From positions 63,241,994-63,305,993 of the forward strand of contig NC_053045.1 in the NCBI RefSeq assembly GCF_003473485.1: a stretch of 64,000 nucleotides of DNA, given 5' to 3'. Origin of the DNA: Medicago truncatula. Lineage: Eukaryota > Streptophyta > Magnoliopsida > Fabales > Fabaceae. Positions 11,220 to 21,900 of this stretch are shown here, piece after piece (position 1 is the first letter of the stretch; each line of letters opens with the position of its first letter). A program made the position numbers and the translations under genes. A model generated the notes under the pieces. That model ran no database searches, was not told the DNA's origin, and saw nothing but the letters and a program-made list of their open reading frames with translations.

Positions 11220-13968
11220 ATGGAGCACACTGATCTTTCCACCAATAATGGATGTAACAGAATTTCATCCCTTCAAGTTGAGGAGGAGGAGGCTGCAGAT
11301 CAGAAGCCATGCCCTCTCCGTAAGATGATTGTTGTGGCATCCATTGCCGCCGGCATACAATTTGGGTGGGCCCTACAGCTCTCCCTTCTCACACCATACA
11401 TTCAGCTTCTAGGTGTACCTCACAAGTGGGCTGCCAACATCTGGCTATGTGGTCCCATATCAGGCATGATCGTCCAGCCAATCGTTGGATACTACAGTGA
11501 CCGAAGTCATTCTCGTTTTGGTCGCCGCCGCCCTTTCATCTTCTCTGGTTCACTAGCCGTCGCCATAGCTGTCTTCTTCATCGGCTACGCTGCAGATCTT
11601 GGCTACTCCATGGGTGATGACCTGTCGAAGAAAACACGTCCCCGTGCTGTTGTCATATTTATCTTAGGTTTTTGGGTACTAGATGTCGCCAACAATATGC
11701 TTCAAGGACCCTGTCGTGCCTTCCTTGGTGACCTTGCTGCCGGTGATCACCGTAGAATGAGAATGGGCAATGCCATGTTCTCTTTCTTCATGGCCGTGGG
11801 AAATATCCTTGGTTATGCCGCCGGCTCTTTCAGCAAACTCTATCACATGTTTCCTTTCACCCAAACTAAAGCTTGCGATGTCTTTTGCGCTAATCTCAAA
11901 ACATGTTTCTTCTTATCAATATTCCTTCTCGCTCTCGTTTCTTCCTTTGCTCTATATTACGTTGAAGACATTCCGCTCCAATCAAAACCACAATCACAAT
12001 CAAAGGTAATTAACTTGCGTCCCCTCCATTTTTTTTTATTTTTTATTTTTTACAATTGTCAATGTTTGTAATTTATAGGATGACGTCGGCTGCTTCGGGG
12101 AGTTGTTAAGTGCTTTTAGTGGATTAAAGAAACCAATGTGGATGCTAATGATAGTAACCGCTATAAATTGGGTAGCATGGTTCCCATTTTTCTTGTTCGA
12201 TACTGATTGGATGGGTCGTGAAGTGTATGGTGGCAATGTTGGAGATAATACCTATGCCGCTGGTGTGCGCGCGGGAGCGTTGGGACTAATGATTAATGCA
12301 TTTGTGCTTGCTATAATGTCGTTGGGGGTTGAACCGTTGGGGCGTTTCATTGGCGGAGCTAAGAGGCTATGGGGGATTGTGAATATTATTCTGGCTATTG
12401 CACTTGCTATGACGGTTGTTATCACCAAGGCAGCGGAACATGAACGCCGTGTCAGCCCCGGTGGAACAACACTGCCTTCTGGCCATGTTAAGGCTGCTGC
12501 ATTCAGTTTCTTCGGCGTCCTTGGAATTCCCCTTGCGGTAATTTTTATTTTTTATTTTACTATTTGATTCTATATTTTTTTTTTTAGGGAGATTCTATAT
12601 TATTTTGTTTGTTATTTCCTAAAGTATTTTCATATTAATATTTCGGAAAAGGATTCGATTTTTACAATATTTGGAATATTTTTATTAACATGGTTTATTG
12701 AGATTTTTTTTTTTAATTCTGGCATAAGATATTATCTTACTGTACTTGGTATATGTACATTGTTATTCTTAGAAACGAATTAATGTAAAAGTTAATAAAC
12801 GCACTAAAATAAAAATTAATGTAAAAATAATTTACATCTCATATCACATTCAACTCAAGTATTTAATTGAGTTTAATTGTTATAACAAAAGGTATTCAAT
12901 TGAGTTTAATAGGCGTATATATACTTTTAAATGTAAATCAGTTTTATATGGATTTTTTTATACAAACATCTAATTTTATCCGATCACCATTATGTCATTT
13001 AATGATAAAGCAAATCTGTAAATTTCAACTTTGTTTTTTTATTAGCTACTTTTTTTATCTAGTTTTTGAGACATTGCAACAACAACAAAAAAATAAAAAA
13101 TAGCTACATACGTATACTAATCACTGCAAATCATAAACTAACATTTTTTTAATAACCTATGCAGATTAATTTCAGTGTTCCGTTTGCTTTAGCATCTATT
13201 TACTCCACCTCATCTGGGGCCGGGCAAGGTAAAACAACTCAGATATTCCACACATTTTTAAAAGTACTAGACTTAACTTTTTTCTTTTTGAAAAAAAAAA
13301 ATATAACTTTTTTTTTCTTTCTAATTATGCTTCAAAAATTTCAGGTTTATCTTTGGGAGTCCTCAATATTGCAATCGTCGTTCCACAGGTTAATCTTAAT
13401 ATATTCTCATAGATGTAGATATATTTTGGTCATAAATATATCACTCTTTCTTTTGTTTATAAATCTTTTGTCCTGTTTACAAACTTACACATGTTCTACC
13501 TTTTCATTTTAATCCTTCTTTTATTCTCGTCCTTTAACATTTTTTTTTTTATGTTCCCTTAAATAAATTGTTCATGCATGGTAGAATTGGTCTATGTAAT
13601 ATGTGCATCATATTTAAATGACTAAAATTAATTGATCCACAAATTGCATTCATCAATTTAGACATAAATATTACTTAAAAAGTGATTACATGTACATATG
13701 CTGAAAATCATTTTATATTAAAATAAATTTAAGAATAATGTGTGCTAATTTTATTTATTTATTTGGTATATGTACACACATTCAGATGATAGTATCGTCA
13801 TTAAGTGGACCGTGGGATGCTTTGTTTGGTGGTGGCAACTTGCCGGCGTTTGTGGTCGATGCTGTGGCCGCAGTCATCAGCGCTGTATTGGCGGTAATTA
13901 TTCTTCCTACTCCAAAGTCTGTTGATACTGCCAAGCCATCGATTGCCACCTCTGGTGGCCATCATTGA
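11220..13968 (+). CDS. sucrose/H+ symporter, SUT/SUC family
   Basis: Five exons (11220-12005, 12079-12537, 13165-13228, 13345-13388, 13786-13968) join in frame into 511 residues, the usual size for the family. The protein is a 12-helix major facilitator that imports sucrose with a proton across the plasma membrane, typically for phloem loading or sink uptake. Signatures seen: a hydrophilic acidic N-tail, [20 protein letters not shown] in helix 1, the conserved His in [20 protein letters not shown] (about residue 68), RFGRRRPF in the helix 2-3 loop (about 99-106), [19 protein letters not shown] (about 154-172), [13 protein letters not shown] and [17 protein letters not shown] near the end. It resembles legume SUT1-type (type I) transporters most. 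All splice sites are GT-AG, and introns 2-4 are AT-rich. I see no disabling change. The exact paralogue number cannot be given from sequence alone. Confidence 0.93.
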
Positions 13969-14399
13969 TGATCAGAGTTTAAATGTTTATTTTTTAATTT
14001 TTTGTGGAAAATCATTGAACATTTTGATTTTAGTTTGTTTTGTATTGGGCATATTACGTCCCACTAAATCTCATTTTGTGGCATGCACTAGCAACCATCT
14101 TATTTTAATTGTAATGGTTGGTGTGGTCGTACAAAGCCTTTTGTTTAGACAGATTATTACGAGGATGAAGTACAAGAGTTTGGTATTTTTCTTAAAAGTT
14201 TTGGTGCATCCAAGATATTCTTTTCTTTCAATTTTATCATGCTACGTATCAATTTCTGCACAAGTCTTTTTGTTAATTCTTTTTTGAACGACAAAAATAA
14301 ATTTATAAATAAAACAAGAGAAAACAAAAGAAACAAAACGAGTGCATAGAAAACCCAACTACCTTGAGAAAAAAGATCCGCCAAAGAACAACAAAAAAA

Positions 14400-14489
14400 G
14401 TTAGCGAAACACCTAAACCAAACAATATCACAACACCTAAAAGAGTTAGCGAAACACCTAAACCAAACAATATCACAACACCTAAAAGA
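14400..14489. repeat. two-copy 45-bp tandem repeat
   Basis: A unit starting GTTAGCGAAACACCTAAACC and ending ACACCTAAAAGA is present twice with no interruption. It lies downstream of the sucrose transporter. The open frames across it are a by-product of the repeat. Confidence 0.85.
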
Positions 14490-14726
14490 ACCAAGAGGGC
14501 AATAAGTAACAAAAGAAGATCATCAGAAAACAAAAGAGACAAAAATGATGAACACGTGATGTGACGTGACAATCAAGGAAACTACTTCAAAGTCAAACAG
14601 TGAGAGGATGTCGATAACCATTTATACTAGTGTTTCTATCCACCACTTTCTCCACAAACAGAATTTTTTTCGGAGAAAATAACATCATTCCACGACTTCC
14701 AAAATCCTCGACCACCACTACTAATA

Positions 14727-14900
14727 GGAAAATGTTACATAGACACCTTTTAATTGCATACACACCATGTATTAGGAAGAGAGAAGAGAAGAAGAAAGAG
14801 AAAGTGTACTTGTGTGGGGGTCCATATGGCCACATGTCAGATTTTTGTATGGGTGTCAAGAGGTGTATTGCCACCTAAGGGTGTTTATGTATCATAACTC
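14727..14900. repeat. MITE-like element
   Basis: The left arm (GTTACATAGACACCTTTTA) pairs with the reverse complement of the right arm (GATACATAAACACCCTTAG), and short second matches follow inside. No target duplication was identified. Confidence 0.45.
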
Positions 14901-15668
14901 CTAATAATAATATCGAAGAAGCGAAAAAATAACCCAAACAAGTTTTGACCGAATTGCCAACTCCCATCAAGGTAGGCTTAAGACAAATTCTTAAAATGGG
15001 ACATTTTTAATGTCTTTTTTTTTTAATCTTTTGATAATGTAAAATTCAACCGAGTTGATTTTAGCGGAAGATGATGAATTACACCGTAACAAATCAATAT
15101 TCTTATCAAAAGTAAAATTGATGTTTCATTCTCTAATTATCACAATAAAGTAAAGATTGACAATTACATAGTACGTAGATGAATTTGGGTTTTTTTTTAA
15201 CTATATAGTTTCATTCTTGTAACATTGATGTTTCATTCTCTAATCAATAAAATATATAGTTTCGTTAATTTTTTTTTTTTTTGTCAAAAACTAATCTAAG
15301 GTTCAAATCTCGACTTGTGCATGTTACATGTGACCTCCCATCAATCGAACTATGTTCACAAGAACATTTCGTAAATTCAATCTAATGTTAACTCTATGTG
15401 ATCTAAGAAAACGTATGTAATGATAAACTAAAATCGTGTACACATGAATTGGGTTTTGATGGTTAAAATGTTAAATTAGTTCATGTGAAGTCATTCAAGT
15501 TCACGTTAAAGATGAATATAATTTATGTTTAAGCTAAATGTTATGATCCAAATGGAAAGAAAGCCATGTCATCAAAGTGAGGTCACTAAAATTGTTAGAG
15601 AGATAGGACATGTGTCACTTGATCCAACGACTAAGGGAATAATGCTAATAAAAAATATTCTTTTATGG

Positions 15669-15899
15669 TGTGTTTGGATTGAGGGTTTAGGAGAGGAAGA
15701 GAGGAGATGGTTCATTTTTATTTTGTAAATTACGAACAATGTAAAATGTTTTTTCAAAATAAGTTAAGTGTTTTTGAAGTATTTTATGATCATTTATCAT
15801 GTTGTTAATTAAATTTTCTAAAAATTATTTTATAATGTTCGTAATTTAAAAAAGAAAAGTAAGTCCTCCCATCCTAAACCCTCCATCCAAACACACCCT
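15669..15899. mobile_element. Tourist/PIF-Harbinger-like MITE
   Basis: Inverted ends read GGTGTGTTTGGATTGAGGGT and, from the right, GGTGTGTTTGGATGGAGGGT. TTA is found one base outside each end (15665-15667 and 15900-15902 within a base), the 3-bp target type of PIF-Harbinger elements. About 230 bp, non-coding. Confidence 0.6.
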
Positions 15900-16085
15900 T
15901 AGTCTTCTATAAAAGGGAGCAATCATTGGCAATGAAGGGCATGAAGAATATGGATGAAGACTCTCCTCTCTCCCTTTGGCACTCTCTTATAGAGTAATCT
16001 CTTGTATCTTTCCCTTTCTTCTAGTACTAAGATCACCAATTCTAATTGATTTCTCGTGTATCAATTTTACATTTGAAAGAATAAT

Positions 16086-16940
16086 TGTTGGAACGCATGA
16101 AATGTTATGGTGTGAATTAAAAAAAATTATCATGTCAACTTTCTCAATTAGTGCTCATTTATGAGGTGAGATAAAGCCATTGATTTTCTAACGGTCATTT
16201 AATCCTAGCCATTGGATTTGTAACTTATCTTTGGCTCTTCACCTATAAATTGAGCTCCTCTCCCTCACTTCTACTCACACTAAAAGTTCTCTTGAGTTGT
16301 CAAAGAGTTTTTCTCTCTTCTCCCTCCTTTAGCTTGTGTTGACGAGCTATTCTTTTCCTCTCCCTCTTTTTCTGTCCCTTCGAATTTAAAGAGTGTTCTT
16401 AAGGCCATAGTCCCTTCGGTTTATAACGTCTCTTCAGAATTAAGAATGGTCTTAAGAACATAGTCCCTTCGGGAAAATTCGTCCCTTCAGAAATAAGAGT
16501 ATTCTTAAGATCATAGTCCCTTTCGAGATAAAGTGTCCCTTCGGAAAATAAGAATGATCTTAAGAATATAGTTCATCCTTTTTATATTTTATGCCCTTGG
16601 AGGAGTTAGAGGTTAGAGTGGTGGAGACATCATATAAGACTAGTCCTAGTACCATATAAGAGTGGTCTTAGTACCATAATAGAGTGGTATCAATACCATA
16701 TTGGAGTGGTCTTAGAACCATATTGGAAGGTGTATTTCTAGAACAGATCCTATAGTACAATAAGACTCTGATACAGTTGTAGCTGAGCTGTTTTATCCTG
16801 AGGACGTCATGGTTGATAGTCTGCTTGTACAATTTTGAGCAGTGCTACAAAACGTGAGCGACCTAATCCGCGACTCAGCCTGATAATCTCTTCGATGACA
16901 GGAAAAATATTTTTAACTAATTTTGACTATTGTTCCAACA
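16086..16940. mobile_element. solo LTR of a retrotransposon
   Basis: The 855-bp segment starts TGTTGGAAC and ends GTTCCAACA, the TG...CA form of an LTR with short terminal inverted repeats. It is flanked by the perfect 5-bp duplication ATAAT (16081-16085 and 16941-16945). A TATAAATT motif at about 16244 followed by pyrimidine-rich sequence suits an LTR promoter and start region on the plus strand. Internal tandem repeats of about 57 bp (AGTCCCTTCGG motif, 16390-16570) and about 26 bp (TACCATAT motif, 16635-16725) are present. No internal retroelement coding region is left. Confidence 0.8.
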
Positions 16941-17518
16941 ATAATCAATTGCCGTTATTTATTTGTTCCATTTCATCACACTGTCGACCATTACACTAAA
17001 TTAAATTTACCTCTCCCACCCCTCTATCATAAAAGAAATACATTAAATTTACATACACCTAGCTGAATTGAGTTTATTTACCACCTAAATTATATACGTA
17101 TAAGTTTACATATGTGTTGAAAATAATTTTTAAAAAGTAGAAAATGGTAAGATGGCATGTCAGCTATACATACAATGGTTTGTTAATGGAAGAACTTTTG
17201 CTTCTATCTTAATATTTCATCTAATTTGGTCGCCTTCAATAGATGTTTGTGTGTGAGGTGATGATTTAGAGTTAGAGATGAAAAAACATTTTTTTTAAAT
17301 CTTTTATGCTCAAGGACATTTTTCGTATTACGATAAAATGTTAAGTAAAGAATCTAAAATTTGAATTACGATCTTTGCATCAATTGAATTGTGTTCACAT
17401 GACATAACAAATTAATTTTATAATTAATTTTATGTAATAAATTTATTTGAGCTGGTGTGATAATGTTTTAAGACCTTAAAGTGTATTTTTCTGATTTTGG
17501 TTTCTTAAAAAATGAATT

Positions 17519-18666
17519 GAGTAAATAGTCAATTACCCTCTTGAAATTGTAAGTTTCGTCAATTATCCCCTGAAATTAACAAAACTTCAATTACCCTCTG
17601 AAATTGCACAACGTTGATCAATTTACCCCCTCCGTCAAATTTTTATGTTAGTTAACATGACGTTTTGCAAATACCCCCCCTGAAGTTTTGTACTTATGTG
17701 CAAAATGCCACCTGAACTTGGAAATTTATATATTTTTTTCGTATCCTTAAAAGTGACTGCATTATCACTGAATTGTGGAGCATATTAGCTAAATTTTGAC
17801 GGTATACAACAATATATGTTCCTTTAAACGATCAAACATTAACTATGTATTAGAGTTTAACGATATGAAAGTCAACATAGTAAAGGACAACCATACTTGT
17901 CAGATAGAAAACTAATACATGTCATACATAATGAAGCACATAAATAATACATGATTGGCATAACCAAGAATTACCAAGATGTCAAAGTATATGGCTTTGC
18001 TATTGCTAATTTTAACCACACCAAAAATTTCCACTTCCTTTATAATGAAATTTCAACACAATTCTCTCACTTTCAAGAAAAAATATATAAACTTGTTACT
18101 TCTCTCACTTTATAAAGGATCTTGAAGGAATCATGGTCTTCTTCCCCCGTTAGGATTCAAAGGAAAGGTAATAATATTATATTATGTATATTTCATTATG
18201 TTTTTTTTAATAGCCACCATCCTTTTGATCTCTAATGGGGTTAAAGACAACTTGAAAAAGAAAAAACAACATCTGATGTTGGAACAAAGAAATACTTTTA
18301 TGTTTGTTTTGTAAATATTCTTGAGTTTTGAACATTATTGTAGGGTTTACCAAATATTGCTAATTTGTTCTACAATATTGTCAATATATGGTTGTATATC
18401 GTCAAAACTTAGCTAATATCTTCTACAATTTAGTAATAATGCAATCACTTTTAAGGATAAGAAAACAAAATATAAATTTTCAAGTTTAGGGGGCATTTTG
18501 CACATAAGTGCAAAACTTCAGGGGAGTATTTGCAAAACGTTATGTTGACTAACATAAATATTTGACGTAGGAAGTAAATTGATTAACGTTGTGCAATTTC
18601 AGGGGGTAATTAAAGTTTTGTTAATTTCAGAGGTGACGAAACTTACAATTAATTGACTATTTACTC
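17519..18666. mobile_element. Mutator-type long-TIR element, 1,148 bp
   Basis: Inverted arms of roughly 250-300 bp start GAGTAAATAGTCAATTA and end in the reverse complement (TTGACTATTTACTC). The 10-bp flanks AAAATGAATT (17509-17518) and AAAATAAATT (18667-18676) differ by one base. No transposase frame is visible, so it is a non-autonomous foldback-like Mutator relative. Confidence 0.75.
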
Positions 18667-18866
18667 AAAATAAATTATTTCATGTAACAAACGGTCGCCA
18701 AATATAGTACTACATACAAAAGGAGAATCCTTTGTGTTTTCTGATTGGGTCATTGAATTGAAGTGGAAGAAGATTAGTTGAGACTTGAGACAAAGAGCGC
18801 GGGCGAAATCCGGGGGTCGTGTCTCAGTCTATGTGAACTGTCTGGTAAAGTCTACAACCTTCCCCT

Positions 18867-18885
18867 CTCTCTCTCTCTCTCTCTC
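18867..18885. repeat. (CT)n microsatellite in the leader
   Basis: An uninterrupted CT tract lies about 25 bases upstream of the proposed start codon of the TOM1-like gene, probably in its 5' leader. Confidence 0.8.
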
Positions 18886-18909
18886 GCAAATGTCAAATCA
18901 ATCTCAAGA

Positions 18910-21900
18910 ATGAGGAACTTGGTGCAACTAAGCAGCATGGAGGAGGATATTGCTGCAACTACTTCTTGGCAATCCTCTATTTTCTACTTCATCTCTTCCG
19001 CTTATGCCGTCGTCTCTTTTGTTGCTCTCGTAACTAACTAACTACTTTACTTTCACTCTTTTCTTTTTCCATTTTCTAACTCTGTCTCATGCCCTGCAGT
19101 TTCAATTGGTTAGAATTCAACTTAGAGTACCTGAATATGGATGGACTACGCAGAAAATCTTTCATCTCATGAATTTCATTCTCAACGGAGGTATACTATA
19201 CAAATTACAATCCTCCTTATTTATATTATATGCTTGTTTCACCATTCTCATTTTCATATTTTAATATTGCTTGCTTTCAGTGCGTGCTCTGGTTTTCGGA
19301 TTGCACACCCTACTTTTTCTTTTTCATCCTAAGGTTAATTCATTCATTTTGCATGCTATGCAACCCACCCTCATATTAATTTAATTTGACTATTATCATG
19401 TTGTGGTGACATTGCTATGTTTTGCTTTGTTTCTTCAATTAGGTCTTCGTTTTAGTGCTATTAGATCTTCCAGGACTACTCTTTTTCTCAACATATACTC
19501 TTCTAGTCCTTTTTTGGGCTGAAATTTATCATCAGGCAAGTCAAACTTCTAAAAACTATTTATGACATACATGTTCATAAGCTGGTTTCAGCTTATTTTC
19601 ATAAGCTCTCTAAGATAGCTCATGAAAACAACTTAAACAAAAACAATTTAACTTGCTTTTATCTTCTGTCAAAGAAATAGCTTATGCATAAGCGCTTATC
19701 ATGATAATCACTTATGCTATAAGTTTCAAATTAAGCACTTATGCTTTAAACCTATAAGTCACAAATTGAGATGTTTATCCAAACACCATTAACTGTATGG
19801 ATTTTTTCTTTTTTTGGGCTTTGATTCTTTTGACTTCTTTTATCAGAAAATTATTTAATTTTATTCGAATGACTGAGCAGGCAAGGAGTTTACCAACTGA
19901 TATGCTCAAGATAATTTATATTTCAATAAATGCTGCCTTGTATATTATCCAGGTATCTAACTCATTTTCTTCTGCCACACAATTACACTGTAGTTTTGGT
20001 TCTGATTTTGAAAGAATTAGTTTTTGCTTAAAGTGAGTTGAAAGTAAAGTGGTTTATGTTTGGATAACTTCAGATGCATACATCTCCATAAAAGTGACCT
20101 GAACAAAAAATTGAATATAAAAATCATGTTTGTAGTCAAAAATTACAAACCTCAACTTAAAGTTAGAATCAATTCTAGAAGCAAATGTAAATTCTAGTTG
20201 ACATCACCCTAACATGTTAAAATCAATTCTATACCTCTAGAATCAATTTTTTTCTCCTCCAAAAGTGGAACCAAACATACACCAGCTGCTATTTTGGCGT
20301 GTTTTTTTTTTAATGGACTATGTTGTGAATTTGGTCAATTCCAAACTTCACATCAATGAAATTTAGATTCATGGAGCAAGTATCAATGACAACCAACAAT
20401 CAAATTAACTACAAGCAATAACAACAATCTAGATCTAATTTAGAAACCAAGTGCATAGCAAAACCACAATCCAACCAAGGAATAAACAAGATAAAGAGAG
20501 TAAAGAAAAGATAACAACACCAAGAGATACAAAGAGATACAAATGGTTTACAAGAAATTAGCTTCAACAAGCTCACAAAGAACAACCTTAATTTCTACCT
20601 ATTTTCCAATCTCACCAATGAACAAGACAGTCAATGATTTTCACTCACCCAAGGTGTTTACAATTGTTTCCGAACTCTAGAATCTAACCCCCAAAGGAGA
20701 ATCAACCCTTAGCCTTTGATTTCACTAAGGATCTTCTCTTTTGGTTTCACAAGACTCACACAAGTTGCTCACAAATGACTCTCCACTCATGTGTTTCCCA
20801 ACCCCATGAATCTTCCCCAAAAGGCACCAACCCTTTCCCCAAGAGCCCCCTCTTTTGGTTCTCCAAGATTTACATCTTGAAAGCTTTTAACCTCACCCAA
20901 AGACCCTCAACCTTTAGTATCTAAAACCCTAAAAGTTCCCTCCTTTGGTTTCATTGAGATTCACCAAGCTTACCCAACAAATGGGTCAAAGAATGCTTTA
21001 TAGAGTTCAGATTCGGGCAAAATCGTGACACGGTTGATGCGTACGACCAACCTTTATCCTGAAAGCGTGCCAAGCATGCCCAAAATCGTGCCACGTTTTC
21101 CCAAATCGTGTCATGATTTGGCTTCAGAAGAAACATGCTCATGGCCCTGCTAAATTTTGTCACGGTTCACAAATCGTGTCACGATTTGGAACTTTCACAC
21201 AAGTTCATTTTTGAATCACTTCTCAACAAACTATTTTGGCATGTTGTACTTCCTAGTTTTATTTTTCATCCCAATGTGTTCCTACAGTACATAATGATGT
21301 CTCTCTAACTGCAATATGGTTCCACTTGCACCATAACTGTTCATCCCGAAATCTCTCTGAACTTTGAAATATTGTATTGTATTTTCCTACACATTCCTTT
21401 TTTTTTCATGCACAATTGCTCTTAATTTGGTTTTTGATATCCCATGATATTTGCCAGATGGCTTCATGTGGCAGCTTTTCATTTTACAACCTATCATATC
21501 ATCAACATCTGGGTGTCTGTCTCCACTCATCAACCACTTTTTCTGGAATGGATAAGTAGTCGTGACTAGTATGTACATGAAAATAAGGCAGTTTTAACTT
21601 TCAAGTCAAGATCTTCTGGTCTCTAGAAGTATCATGGCTTGTGAATTTCTCAGAAACTTGTGTATGTTGATTTGAATTTCTCTAGAAGTATCATATCTAG
21701 TCACGACTACTGAATGTTCAACCATGACGTATTTGATTTGAAAATTATTGGTTTTAAAAGCAGGCAATTCAATTTCCCTTTTACACTGTAATTTCAATTT
21801 ACTTATACTCAATTTCTTCAAGATGCATATCAATCTAGGCATAGACCTTTCATTGATTCAAAGCAAAAAGGAACACTTGCTTTGATAGTTGATATCAATG

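Noticed and set aside
12867-13103. Open frame in intron 2 of the sucrose transporter
   Set aside because: Intron sequence; the flanking exons join in phase and encode the expected helix without it.
14303-14572. Overlapping frames on both strands across the 45-bp repeat
   Set aside because: They exist because the repeat length is a multiple of three; no promoter, splice or family evidence.
21377-21559. Candidate exon in intron 5 of the TOM1-like gene
   Set aside because: The true next exon (21941-22013, [19 protein letters not shown]) fits the family and phase; this frame does not.
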